A DNA stretch of 64,000 nt, taken from contig NZ_JAGHZS010000002.1 in NCBI RefSeq assembly GCF_017745275.1, positions 855,859 through 919,858 of the forward strand. Reading direction: 5' to 3'. Below, piece after piece: positions 8,386-17,331 of this stretch. This stretch comes from Chitinophaga sp. GTDB taxonomy: Bacteria > Bacteroidota > Bacteroidia > Chitinophagales > Chitinophagaceae. The position numbers and the translations under genes were made by a program. The notes beneath the pieces were generated by a model. That model had not been told where the DNA came from, did no database searches, and worked only from the letters and a program-made list of their open reading frames with translations. Each line of letters opens with the position of its first letter. Positions within the stretch are counted from its first letter, which is position 1.

Positions 8386-8405
8386 TACGCAGATAGATTG
8401 CGCAG
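8386..8405 (+). promoter_or_regulatory. Direct-repeat half-sites upstream of the WYL gene
   Basis: TACGCAG (8386-8392) and TGCGCAG (8399-8405), 13 bases apart, match the half-site of the palindrome at 8283-8307. They sit just upstream of a near-consensus -7 box (TTTCTTTG, 8414-8421) before the ATG at 8436, a position suited to autoregulation. Confidence 0.5.
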
Positions 8406-8435
8406 AATTTTATTTTCTTTGCATAAAACCCGTGT

Positions 8436-9458
8436 ATGTCCATTAATAAACTGGCCCTGATCCGGTATAAAGCCATCGATGATTGTTTGCGTAACCGCTA
8501 CCGTAAATGGACCCTCGAAGACCTGATAGAGAAAGTAGCGGATGTATTATATAATGCAGAAGGCATCAGCTCAGGTGTGAGCAAACGCACCATCCAGGCG
8601 GATATTCAATTGATGCGCAGCGATAAGCTGGGATATAATGCACCTATTGTGGTGAAAGACCGTAAATACTATAGCTACAGCGACTCCGCCTACAGCATCA
8701 CCAACGCACCCATTAATGATGCCGATGTAGATAAGATGAAGGAAATAGTATCCGTACTGAAACAATTCAATGGCTTCAGCTACTTTGATGACATGAGCGA
8801 GATGATTGCACGTCTCGAAAATAATCTCTATAAATCTACGGATACACACCTCAACTGCATCCAGTTTGAGAATAACCACCAACTACAGGGACTAGCTCAT
8901 ATCAATCCACTGTACCAGGCCACCCTGCACCGCAAAGCGTTGCTGATAGAATATAAATCTTTTAAAGCCGCCAACGCACAACAACATATCTGCTATCCTT
9001 ACCTGCTTAAAGAATACCGCAACCGCTGGTTTCTCATTACCCGCACCAAACAATCCCCGCAGCTCACTACCATGGCGTTGGACAGGATTATATCATTACA
9101 GGAGCTACCAAAAGAAAAGTTTATTCACTATAACGGGATACCATTTGAAGAATACTTCGGTGACCTCATCGGTGTCACCAAATCAGAGAAAGATGTGGCC
9201 CATAAAGTAGTGCTGGAAATAGATAACAAACATGCCCCTTATGTGATCACCAAACCCCTGCATCATTCTCAGCAAGTGCTGAAAGAAGGACCTGATAGCA
9301 CGATTATCAGTATTGAAGTAGTCAGGAACTTTGAACTGGAGAGAGAAATTATGGGATTTGGGGAACATATGAAAGTGTTGTCCCCCAAATCCCTGGCCCT
9401 GCAAATCGCTAAGCGACTAGGTATGGCCACCCGGAGATATACCGCTGCTAATGAATAA
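8436..9458 (+). CDS. WYL-domain transcriptional regulator
   Basis: Protein of 340 residues. An N-terminal winged-helix-type DNA-binding region covers about residues 1-75 (YKAIDDCLRNRYRKWTLEDL...SKRTIQADIQLMR). A WYL ligand/nucleic-acid-sensing domain covers about 155-235 (ALLIEYKSF...YPYLLKEYRNRWFLITRT, with RWFLI at the WYL motif position). The C-terminal extension (about 250-330) is the WCX type. It is divergent from the tRNA-like RNA / RING-TerD-like transcript with the palindrome between them. WYL proteins often sense nucleic acids or nucleotides and control conflict or repair genes, so control of the divergent unit is a reasonable inference. It ends 27 bases from the convergent cytochrome gene. 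Confidence 0.88.
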   Translation: MSINKLALIRYKAIDDCLRNRYRKWTLEDLIEKVADVLYNAEGISSGVSKRTIQADIQLMRSDKLGYNAPIVVKDRKYYSYSDSAYSITNAPINDADVDKMKEIVSVLKQFNGFSYFDDMSEMIARLENNLYKSTDTHLNCIQFENNHQLQGLAHINPLYQATLHRKALLIEYKSFKAANAQQHICYPYLLKEYRNRWFLITRTKQSPQLTTMALDRIISLQELPKEKFIHYNGIPFEEYFGDLIGVTKSEKDVAHKVVLEIDNKHAPYVITKPLHHSQQVLKEGPDSTIISIEVVRNFELEREIMGFGEHMKVLSPKSLALQIAKRLGMATRRYTAANE

Positions 9459-9485
9459 CGTATACGCTTACACGTGTTAGCATGA

Positions 9486-10931
9486 TCATCCCGCTACTTT
9501 GTGATACACCGTCGTATCTGAAGCCAGCAGCGGTAAATGATAACCGCCGGTATCAATGGTCAGCTTTGGCATATATTTACGTAGCTCCGCCACTGCTGCC
9601 GGGCTAACCCCCGATTGGTACAGGAATACCTGTTGCAGTTTTTTGTTTTTCTGGAGAGATGTTAAAGATTCCCCTGCCACCGCGGTTCCCGCCAGGTTGA
9701 GATAACGCAACTCTGTACAGGCATTTAACGATGACAACTCCTTGCCCTTTACGCCCGTATTCCGGAGATCCAGCCGTACCAGGTGCGTGAGCTTGCCTAT
9801 CACGCCAAACGAGCTGTCTGTTACCCGGGTACCGGCCAGATTCAGCCATACCAGTTGCGCTTTCAGCGGCAACAATAGCTGCATATCTTCATTGGTGAAA
9901 TTAGATGCGTTGATGCCATCTACATTGATGTAGTTGCTGCCGGCAGCTACCGGCAATACTTTCATGCCTTTTGCTTCCAGCTTCGCCAGATGTTCTGCAC
10001 TAACCGCATTTACCTTTTCTTCCGGGATAAACTCCTGCTTATCCCACGGGGTAGCCGGTTGCATGCCTTCCAATACTGCCAGCATCAACGGTGTTTTGGT
10101 AAGTTCTTTGACCGTTTTACCGGTAGGAGCGCCCTGTGAAATCCACCAGTGCAGCAGTTCCAGCTCCTGCGGTGTTACGCCCGGTTTACCTTTGGGCGGC
10201 ATGCGGTGCTCATCTTCCTCAGGTAAAATCAGTCGCTTGAATAATTCACTTTCTTCCGGTACACTATCTTTTAACACCGGTCCATGCTCGCCACCTTTAC
10301 GGATTAATTCCACTGACTCCAGCCGCAGGCCACCTTTCAGCTTTTGCTCATTATGACAACCATAACAACGGTTCGTTAACACCGGCATCACCAGGTCTTC
10401 ATATACCCGCGCATCCCCAATATTCGTATAGGCTGCCACGTGTGCTTTTGCGGCGCCCACGCCGGTCAGCTTCCGTAAGCCATCCGGCATGGCCTGCGTG
10501 AGATAGTCATCACCATGCGTCAGGCTGCCGCCGTAGTGGCCTGCTGCACTCAGCAGCAATACCATCACTACCGAAGCAGGCACCTGCCATTTGCGCAACT
10601 GTCCCTTATGCTTATTCTTCTCCAGGATATACAGGCCGGTGCTGACAACGGCCACGCCTATACCGAGATATTTGTGCGTGAGCAATAAATTTTCTTCGTA
10701 GCCTCCATCAAGCGATAGCATATACCCGGTGATACAACTGGCGATGGCAGACAATGCCGCAATCAACAGCGTAGCCGGTAAAGCGCCCTGTAAGTGCCGC
10801 CATTTTTCCCGGCGGGCCAGCAGGGTCAGGATGCAGGCAATCAATAATATGCCAATTGGCAGGTGGACCAGCAAAGGATGCGAACGCCCTATAAACATGC
10901 TCCAGCTGCCGGTATTTATCAGTAGTCTCAT
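9486..10931 (-). CDS. Membrane protein: DUF2231-like region, planctomycete-type cytochrome c, leucine-rich repeats
   Basis: 481 residues. The N-terminal part has four or so membrane helices beginning SHPLLVHLPIGILLIACILTLLA, as in DUF2231 proteins. A periplasmic PSCyt1-type heme site CYGCH near residue 190 follows, with KLKGGLRLES after it and HRMPPKGKP further on. The C-terminus has short leucine-rich repeats (LVWLNLAGTRVTD, LVRLDLRNTGVKG, LRYLNLAGTAVAG). It is the last gene of a four-gene operon; its ATG overlaps the upstream stop (TAATG). It probably anchors electron transfer for the oxidations carried out by its neighbours, but the substrate is not known. Confidence 0.82.
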   Translation of the reverse strand: MRLLINTGSWSMFIGRSHPLLVHLPIGILLIACILTLLARREKWRHLQGALPATLLIAALSAIASCITGYMLSLDGGYEENLLLTHKYLGIGVAVVSTGLYILEKNKHKGQLRKWQVPASVVMVLLLSAAGHYGGSLTHGDDYLTQAMPDGLRKLTGVGAAKAHVAAYTNIGDARVYEDLVMPVLTNRCYGCHNEQKLKGGLRLESVELIRKGGEHGPVLKDSVPEESELFKRLILPEEDEHRMPPKGKPGVTPQELELLHWWISQGAPTGKTVKELTKTPLMLAVLEGMQPATPWDKQEFIPEEKVNAVSAEHLAKLEAKGMKVLPVAAGSNYINVDGINASNFTNEDMQLLLPLKAQLVWLNLAGTRVTDSSFGVIGKLTHLVRLDLRNTGVKGKELSSLNACTELRYLNLAGTAVAGESLTSLQKNKKLQQVFLYQSGVSPAAVAELRKYMPKLTIDTGGYHLPLLASDTTVYHKVAG

Positions 10932-11857
10932 TATTTACTATAGCGTTGTTTAAGCTGCTTCATCATATATACATTGATATCCCATTGATCGGCCAGCGGC
11001 TGACGGGTATACGGCAGGGTAGGCAGGTAATCAGCCGGACCAAACTCCGTAAGGAAGGTCAGCGGCTTACCGGCTGTACGGTGATACTGTACTACCTGGT
11101 CCCACCACGCGAAGTGCGCTTTTACCGCACCTTCCCATTCCGGCGCCCGTGGATCGTTTACCTGTGGGCCTTCCGGGTGACCAATACGCGCGTGTATATG
11201 TGACGCGCGTTCCAGCGCTTTGGCAACGGTGGCAGATTGATCCTGTAACAGCGACTCATGTACATTGCACCAGTGTGAAATATCGAGGGTGAGCCGCAGG
11301 TCTGGCTTAGCTTCGATAAACTGCCGTGCCACATGTGCTGCAAACAGCATCCGTGAACGATGCGTTTCATGATACACCGGTACGCCGGATTGTTTGGAGA
11401 TGCGAACGGTCATGTCGATCAGGGCGCAGTTTTGCGCAAAAGTGAAATAGTCTTTCCCGGAATGGCAGTTGATATACAACGGTTTTACTTTGCTGCTGGT
11501 AGCGGCTTTCAGCATGGTTTCAAACTGCTGTGCGTGTTTCGTATAGTCGCTGTCGTAGCCTGCGGCTAAGAAACCCACCTGCATATCATGCTTCGCCAGT
11601 GCGGCAAACAATTCCTGTTGTGCGCCGGCCTCTCCGGGCCACCAGACTTCCAGTCCGTCGTAGCCGGCCTGTTTCGCCTGTTGGCAAAAGGCATCTATAC
11701 TACCGTTGTATCCCCAATTGGTAGCCAATACAATTAACCGGAATCCTTCTTTTGCAGGAGCCATACCGGCGGCAGCAAAAGAGGGGAGAGATGGTAAACA
11801 TAACGCAGAAGCCATGATGGCAGATTGTTTCAGAAAATTTCTTTTTGTTTGATCCAT
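10931..11857 (-). CDS. Exported sugar phosphate isomerase/epimerase-like TIM-barrel protein
   Basis: 308 residues of the xylose-isomerase-like TIM-barrel (AP endonuclease 2) superfamily. Supporting segments are GYDGLEVWWPG, the metal-ligand strand HSGKDYF, VPVYHETHRSR, LTLDISHWCNV and HIHARIGHPEGPQ. The start MDQTKRNFLKQSAIMASALCLPSLPSFAA resembles a Tat-type export signal (KRNFLK). It lies 3 bases downstream of the DUF1501 gene and overlaps the next gene by one base. In related clusters such proteins act on sugar derivatives; the exact reaction is unknown here. Confidence 0.83.
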   Translation of the reverse strand: MDQTKRNFLKQSAIMASALCLPSLPSFAAAGMAPAKEGFRLIVLATNWGYNGSIDAFCQQAKQAGYDGLEVWWPGEAGAQQELFAALAKHDMQVGFLAAGYDSDYTKHAQQFETMLKAATSSKVKPLYINCHSGKDYFTFAQNCALIDMTVRISKQSGVPVYHETHRSRMLFAAHVARQFIEAKPDLRLTLDISHWCNVHESLLQDQSATVAKALERASHIHARIGHPEGPQVNDPRAPEWEGAVKAHFAWWDQVVQYHRTAGKPLTFLTEFGPADYLPTLPYTRQPLADQWDINVYMMKQLKQRYSK

Positions 11858-11860
11858 GTT

Positions 11861-13357
11861 TTAGCTAAGTATGGGTGTAATAACTCTTCCTCCGGTATCT
11901 GTTAAGCGGAAAGGACGTCCCTGGAACTGATAAGTGAGTTTTTCATGATCTAATCCCAGTTGTTGCAGGATGGTAGCATGAATATCGTTGATGGCTACTT
12001 TACCTTTTACAGCGGCATAGCCTATTTCATCGGTTTCACCGAAGGAGCAGCCTCTCTTGATACCAGCGCCGGCCATCCACATGGTGAAAGCTTCTACGTG
12101 GTGGTCACGGCCCAGGAAAGGCATGTCTTTCCCATCCCTGTTTTCCTGCATAGGGGTACGGCCAAATTCGCCGCCCCATACTACCAGGGTTTCATCCAGC
12201 AAGCCACGTTGCTTGAGATCCTGCAGCAGCGCGGTAATGGGGCGGTCTATCTCGCGGCATTTGTTGCGTAAGCCGTAGTCGATAGAACCTCCTTCATCGG
12301 TGCCGTGTGTATCCCAGCCCCAGTCGTACAGCTGTACGAAACGTACCCCCTTTTCTACCAGCTTGCGGGCCAGCAGGCAGTTGTTGGCAAAGGATTCCTT
12401 GCCTGGCTGCGTGCCATACATTTCATGGATATAATCCGGTTCGTTGTTGATGTTCATCACATCCGGAACAGAGATCTGCATTTTATACGCCAGTTCATAC
12501 TGGGAAATGCGCGCCAGTGTTTCCGGATCACCGAAGGCGGTGTATTCTTCTTTATTGATTTCGTTAATCGCGTTAATAGATTCCTTGCGCAGATCTCTGC
12601 TCATCCCATCGGGATCGGTAAGATACAGTACCGGCTCACCTTTGGTTCTGCATTGTACGCCCTGGTATACAGAGGGCAGGAAACCGCTGCCCCATACGCT
12701 TTTACCGGCATCAGGTGTTTTACCACCGGAGGTCAGCACCACAAACCCGGGCAGGTTGCTGTTTTCAGATCCCAGGCCGTAAGTCACCCAGGAACCGGTG
12801 CTGGGGCGACCCAGGCGCGCGCTACCCGTTTGCATCAGCAATTGGGCGGGACCGTGGTTGAACTGGTCTGTTTGTACCGCTTTCAGGAAGCTCACATCAT
12901 CGGCCATGGAGGTGAAGTGTGGCAGGTGATCTGAAATCCAGGCCCTGGATTCTCCATGTTGCTTAAATACCGCCTGTGGCCCCAGCATTTTAGGAACGCC
13001 CCTGATGAACGCAAACTTTTTACCTTCCAGGAGGGACTGTGGACACAATTGGTTATGTAGTTTTGCCAGTTCAGGTTTATAGTCGAATAATTCCAGTTGA
13101 GAAGGAGCGCCGGCCATATGCAGGTAAATTACTGCTTTGGCTTTGCCGGGGAAGTGCGGTGGTTTAGGTGCCATGGGGTTGCCCGCGGCATCTACCAATG
13201 TTTTGTTGCTGCTGCTACTGCTGCCGCAACTGGCCAGGAAAGAGCCTAATGCAGCTGCTCCGAGGCCTGTAACACAATCCTTCAGAAAGTGACGCCGGGT
13301 AAAAAAGCGCAGGGTAGTATCATTTGCTTCCTTGATCAGTTTTGCATGTTTGGTCAT
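11861..13357 (-). CDS. DUF1501 family secreted protein (sulfatase-like fold)
   Basis: 498 residues. A twin-arginine motif (TRRHFLKD) and a lipobox-like LASC (about residues 41-44) suggest export by Tat and lipid anchoring. The body has DUF1501 motifs: AVIYLHMAGAPSQLELFDYKP, FKQHGESRAWISDHLPH, QLYDWGWDTHG, LVVWGGEFGRTPM and GRDHH. These resemble alkaline-phosphatase-superfamily metal sites. DUF1501 genes are almost always next to DUF1549/DUF1553 cytochrome genes, as here (5-base gap). Function is unproven; a partner role in oxidation or desulfation of carbohydrates is often proposed. Confidence 0.88.
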   Translation of the reverse strand: MTKHAKLIKEANDTTLRFFTRRHFLKDCVTGLGAAALGSFLASCGSSSSSNKTLVDAAGNPMAPKPPHFPGKAKAVIYLHMAGAPSQLELFDYKPELAKLHNQLCPQSLLEGKKFAFIRGVPKMLGPQAVFKQHGESRAWISDHLPHFTSMADDVSFLKAVQTDQFNHGPAQLLMQTGSARLGRPSTGSWVTYGLGSENSNLPGFVVLTSGGKTPDAGKSVWGSGFLPSVYQGVQCRTKGEPVLYLTDPDGMSRDLRKESINAINEINKEEYTAFGDPETLARISQYELAYKMQISVPDVMNINNEPDYIHEMYGTQPGKESFANNCLLARKLVEKGVRFVQLYDWGWDTHGTDEGGSIDYGLRNKCREIDRPITALLQDLKQRGLLDETLVVWGGEFGRTPMQENRDGKDMPFLGRDHHVEAFTMWMAGAGIKRGCSFGETDEIGYAAVKGKVAINDIHATILQQLGLDHEKLTYQFQGRPFRLTDTGGRVITPILS

Positions 13358-13362
13358 ACTGC

Positions 13363-16095
13363 TTAGGATTTAGTCAGGAATTCATCCAGGTTCATAATTG
13401 CATTGGCCACTACTGCCAGGGCAGCCAGTTCGGCCTGTTGCGGTTCACTGTTTTGGCTTTTCAGCATTTTTTTAGCGGCATCAGGATCTTTCCGGAATTC
13501 CTTCAGCGCCTGGGTATAAAGTGTTTTTAACACATTCAGCTTATTATCCGGGATGGTTTTATACAAGGCTGTCTGATAACCCCAACGGATACACGCTGCT
13601 ACATCCTTGCCACCGTTTTGCTGCATATGTTTTGCCAGCACAGCAGCAGTTTCCAGGTACACGGGATCATTCAGTGTAGTGAGCGCCTGTAAGGGTGTGT
13701 TAGTGCGGATACGGCGTTGCAGGCATACTTCGCGGCTGCTGCCATCAAAGGTAATCATAGATGGATAAGGGCTGGTACGTTTCTGATAAACGTATACGGC
13801 TCTCCTGTATTGATTGCCATCTGTGGCGGTCACCCAACTGGCGCCGTTATATACCGTTTGCCAGATATTGTCGGGTTGATACGGCATTACGCTGGGGCCA
13901 TGCATTTGTGGATTGAGTAAGCCGCTTACGGTTAACGCCTGGTCGCGTACTTCTTCTGAAGTAAGACGGAAGCGGGAGCCTCTTGCCAGCAGGCGGTTAG
14001 CGGGATCTTTCTCCAGCATTTCCGGTGTGGCATTCGACGTTTGTTTATACGCGTTAGACATTACTATTTCTTTGAGCAATGGCTTCATGTGCCATTTGTA
14101 TTCGTGCATAAACCGGTAGGCCAGGTAATCCAGCATTTCCGGGTGGGAGGGCAGGAAGCCCTGTGTGCCAAAGTCCTCCAGTGTTTCCACGATACCGGTA
14201 CCGAAAATTTGTTCCCAGTAGCGGTTAACCATTACGCGGGCGGTAAGTGGATTCTGAGTAGACGTCATCCATTCTGCTAAACCGAGGCGGTTGCGCGGCG
14301 CATTTTTAGGGAAAGGATTGAGTACGGCCGGTACATCCGGGGTAACTACGCGACCTTTCACCAGCCAGTTGCCGCGTTCAAATACGTGGGTGGTGCGGGC
14401 CATGTAGGCGGGGTTTTCTATCATCACGGGTACATCGTCGGGATTCTGATTGATCAGCGCCATCATTTCTGCGTTGATCTTATCATATCCGGGTTTTCCT
14501 TTGCCGGGCATATCGCCGCGGAAGGCAAACCATTCGATGGCACATACCGCATCATTCGGGTTAATAGCCGGGTTGCGGAATACCAGGTAGAGATCATGGG
14601 TGCCGGTGATAGCAGGTAAAGGCATGGCGATGGCAAGCCGTCCGTTAGTAGTGGCTAACTGGTGGGTGAGGATCGTTTTACCTTTCAGGCTATCGAGCCG
14701 GATTTCCATGGTGCCACCGGGATTGCCGGTCCAGTAGTTCATGAAGAGCTGTGTTTTTCCATCCAGTTGCTGGCGAGGAAGACGGCAGCTACCGTTATGT
14801 CTTACGCCCATGTACTTGGTATCGAGCAGGGCGCCGTTGATATATTGATCTGCATCGTGGGCATGTACTTTTGGCTCCAGTACTTTCAGGAATTCCTGTA
14901 CGTCCTGCAGTTGACTTTTGTTGCCATTTTGTGCAACCCAGTTACTGATTTCACCTACCTGCGCAAGACTAACGCTGTCGTATAAACGCAATTTAGGATG
15001 CTCCATATGGGTGTCTTCATCGCGGGTATTATTCAGGAAAGCGAGTAGTTTATAGTAGTCTTCGAAGCGGAAGGGATCGTAAGGGTGGCTATGGCATTGT
15101 ACGCAGGCGATGGTTACGCCCTGGAATACATCCATGGTAGTGGCCACGCGGTCCATCACAGCGGCGGTGCGGAATTCTTCGTCCTGTGTACCTCCTTCAT
15201 CATTGCACATGGTGTTGCGGTTAAACGCAGTAGCGATGAGCTGTGCATTGGTAGGGTTGGGCAGAAGATCTCCGGCCAGCTGGTTGATGGTGAAGCTGTC
15301 GTAAGGCATATCGCTGTTAAAGGCGTCAATCACCCAGTCGCGGTACCGCCATATTCTGCGGCCTTCATCTCTTTCATAGCCTTTGGTATCGGAATAGCGG
15401 GCGAGGTCCAGCCACATGGCAGCCCAGTGTTCGCCGTAGTGGGGCGATTGCAGCAGTTCGTCTACTATTTTTTCGTAGGCTTTGGGATCTTTGCTTTCGG
15501 CAAAGCGTTTAGCCATTTCCGGTGTAGGTGGCAGGCCGGTGATATCCATGCTGACGCGGCGCAGTAATGTCATTTTATCGGCTTCAGGTGAAGGTTTGAG
15601 GCCTTCTGCTTTCAGCCTGGCTTGTATGAAACGGTCAATGTTGTTGCCATTGGCTACGTCTATATCAGGTACGGTTACTTGTTTGGGTGGTACATAAGCC
15701 CAGTGTTCGCCCCATTCGGCGCCTTCTTTCACCCAGCGGGTGAGAATATCGATTTCTGATTCGGTGAGAGGTGCGCCTTTTTGCGGCATCCGCTCTTTAG
15801 GATCTTTGCAGGTAAGGCGGCGGATGAATTCACTCTTTTCGGGGTGACCTGGAATAATAGCGGGTTTACCGGATTTGGTGTTACCCAGGGCTTCTTCCCG
15901 GAACAGCACACTAAATCCGCCGCTTTGTTTCACGCCTCCGTGGCAGCTGATACAATGCTTGTTCAGCACAGGTTTTACCTCGGTGCTGTAATCTACCTTT
16001 TTCTTGGAATGACAGGCGGCCAGCGTGATGCCTGCGCCCGCAGCAATAGTGAGGACAACCGTTATCCTCAACGTGGAAAAATAGTGCATTGGCAA
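13363..16095 (-). CDS. PSCyt1-DUF1549-DUF1553 planctomycete-type cytochrome lipoprotein
   Basis: 910 residues. A lipoprotein signal ends at LAAC (residue about 27). The N-terminal heme motif CISCHGG (about 47-53) is followed by the PSCyt1 block (ERMPQKGAPLTESEIDIL). The DUF1549 domain (about 150-360) contains WLDLARYSDTKGYE and a second heme site CVQCHSHPYDPF. The DUF1553 domain (about 620-880) has NRLGLAEWM, ARVMVNRYWEQIFG, FGTQGFLPSHPEMLDYLA, RLTSEEVRDQAL and RTNTPLQALTTLNDP. It is the first gene of the operon with the DUF1501, TIM-barrel and DUF2231/cytochrome genes. It probably carries out periplasmic redox chemistry on an unknown substrate. Confidence 0.9.
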   Translation of the reverse strand: MPMHYFSTLRITVVLTIAAGAGITLAACHSKKKVDYSTEVKPVLNKHCISCHGGVKQSGGFSVLFREEALGNTKSGKPAIIPGHPEKSEFIRRLTCKDPKERMPQKGAPLTESEIDILTRWVKEGAEWGEHWAYVPPKQVTVPDIDVANGNNIDRFIQARLKAEGLKPSPEADKMTLLRRVSMDITGLPPTPEMAKRFAESKDPKAYEKIVDELLQSPHYGEHWAAMWLDLARYSDTKGYERDEGRRIWRYRDWVIDAFNSDMPYDSFTINQLAGDLLPNPTNAQLIATAFNRNTMCNDEGGTQDEEFRTAAVMDRVATTMDVFQGVTIACVQCHSHPYDPFRFEDYYKLLAFLNNTRDEDTHMEHPKLRLYDSVSLAQVGEISNWVAQNGNKSQLQDVQEFLKVLEPKVHAHDADQYINGALLDTKYMGVRHNGSCRLPRQQLDGKTQLFMNYWTGNPGGTMEIRLDSLKGKTILTHQLATTNGRLAIAMPLPAITGTHDLYLVFRNPAINPNDAVCAIEWFAFRGDMPGKGKPGYDKINAEMMALINQNPDDVPVMIENPAYMARTTHVFERGNWLVKGRVVTPDVPAVLNPFPKNAPRNRLGLAEWMTSTQNPLTARVMVNRYWEQIFGTGIVETLEDFGTQGFLPSHPEMLDYLAYRFMHEYKWHMKPLLKEIVMSNAYKQTSNATPEMLEKDPANRLLARGSRFRLTSEEVRDQALTVSGLLNPQMHGPSVMPYQPDNIWQTVYNGASWVTATDGNQYRRAVYVYQKRTSPYPSMITFDGSSREVCLQRRIRTNTPLQALTTLNDPVYLETAAVLAKHMQQNGGKDVAACIRWGYQTALYKTIPDNKLNVLKTLYTQALKEFRKDPDAAKKMLKSQNSEPQQAELAALAVVANAIMNLDEFLTKS

Positions 16096-16178
16096 TTAAT
16101 TGTTCACGTTGTAAAAATAGGTGGACCCCGACAGAATGCTGCTAGATGATCTGCTGTTTTTGATGGATTATATTACGG

Positions 16179-17063
16179 TTACACTTTCTTTTCGCGGTAC
16201 TGGTTGGGAGATACGCCCATTACTTTGGTAAACATCCGGGAGAAATAATAAGGGTCTTCCATACCCAGTTGCATGGCTACTTCTTTAATGCGTAAAGGAG
16301 TGAAGAGCAGGTATTGGCAAGCCTTCTGCACTTTCAGGTGATTGAAGTATTCAATGGGAGAGAAGCCGGTATTGTTTTTAAAAAGAAAGGAAAAGTGCGA
16401 CTGCGACAGGTTTACAGACTTGGCCATTTGTTGCAGGGTTAGCATTTTATCGAGGTGATTATTCATGTAATCAATGGCCATGTCTACGGCATCATGCTGC
16501 TGTGTTGATTTTCCGGGTTTGTTGACGCCAGGATATATGCAGGACGCCAGAAAGGACCAGAAGTTCATATTCGAATACACGAGGTTTTCCTGGCGATAGC
16601 CGCGCGCAAGTGGTTGATAAATAGTCTCAAATTGTTCCAGCCGCTCCGGTGAATGCGGCAAAAAAGTTTTATGTCCATTCCATTCCCGGATAGCGGTATC
16701 TACAAGCCCATTGGCGCTGCTGCCTAAAAAATGTACCCAGTAAATAGTCCATGGATCGGTAGCATCGGCGCTGTATTCGTGTGCCAGCTTGCGTGGCAGC
16801 AGGAAGCACTCGCCGGGTTGAACAGTAAATGTTTCTTTTTTAATGGTGACAGTTCCTTTGCCGTCTACGCAGTAAATAAGAATGTGCTGATCGGCTCCCT
16901 GCGTTCTTTTCCGGTGATGGAAAAGCGCTTTGGGATAATAGCCGATGTCTGTAATGTAAAGTGGCGTTAGTACAGGTTCTTTTGCACAGTTTTTATTCAG
17001 GATGTTGCGGGGAATCACAATCATGCGTTGCCCCTGGAAACCTTCCTTTTTCCTGATCATCAC
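16179..17063 (-). CDS. AraC-family transcriptional regulator
   Basis: 294 residues. An N-terminal cupin-like sensor (about 40-130; CVDGKGTVTIKKETFTVQPGECFLLPRKLAHEY) is followed by a C-terminal double helix-turn-helix (about 190-290: TLQQMAKSVNLSQSHFSFLFKNNTGFSPIEYFN, IKEVAMQLGMEDPYYFSRMFTKVMGVSPNQYR). It is on the same strand 83 bases upstream of the cytochrome/DUF1501 operon and is a likely sugar-responsive activator of it (inference from position). Confidence 0.88.
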   Translation of the reverse strand: MMIRKKEGFQGQRMIVIPRNILNKNCAKEPVLTPLYITDIGYYPKALFHHRKRTQGADQHILIYCVDGKGTVTIKKETFTVQPGECFLLPRKLAHEYSADATDPWTIYWVHFLGSSANGLVDTAIREWNGHKTFLPHSPERLEQFETIYQPLARGYRQENLVYSNMNFWSFLASCIYPGVNKPGKSTQQHDAVDMAIDYMNNHLDKMLTLQQMAKSVNLSQSHFSFLFKNNTGFSPIEYFNHLKVQKACQYLLFTPLRIKEVAMQLGMEDPYYFSRMFTKVMGVSPNQYREKKV

Positions 17064-17074
17064 GTTGGTTTTAT

Positions 17075-17152
17075 TAGCTGTCAGCAGTTAGCTTTTAGCG
17101 TTTAGTTATTGCATGATCTTGACAAGTCCCTAACAGCTAATAGCTGACAGCT
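17075..17152. repeat. Intergenic inverted repeat, TTTTAGC type (short member)
   Basis: TAGCTGTCAGC (17075-17085) pairs with GCTGACAGCTA (17142-17152), with further TTAGCTTTTAGC-like material inside. It belongs with the related elements at 20332, 23910, 26571, 32005, 33461 and 58456. This copy lies in a divergent gap, so it is not simply a terminator. Confidence 0.55.
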
Positions 17153-17280
17153 AGTAGCTGCTCCGGCGCAAAGTCAATAGCAGACCGGATTATAGTAGCA
17201 TTGTTCGTTAATGTCTCTCCCAATATATTAAAATGAAAACGGCAATCAATATTTTTTAATTTGGAAACTTTCAGAATATT

Positions 17281-17310
17281 TTGAAAATTCAATAAGTTAA
17301 AATAACTTTG
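17281..17310 (+). promoter_or_regulatory. Bacteroidota-type promoter (-33 TTG, 19-bp spacer, -7 TAACTTTG)
   Basis: TTG at 17281-17283 and TAACTTTG at 17303-17310 have the consensus spacing of 19. The expected start near 17317 precedes the ATG pair at 17332/17335, which decides the start codon of the downstream gene. Confidence 0.65.
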
Positions 17311-17331
17311 AAGGCAGAAAGCAACCGATGT

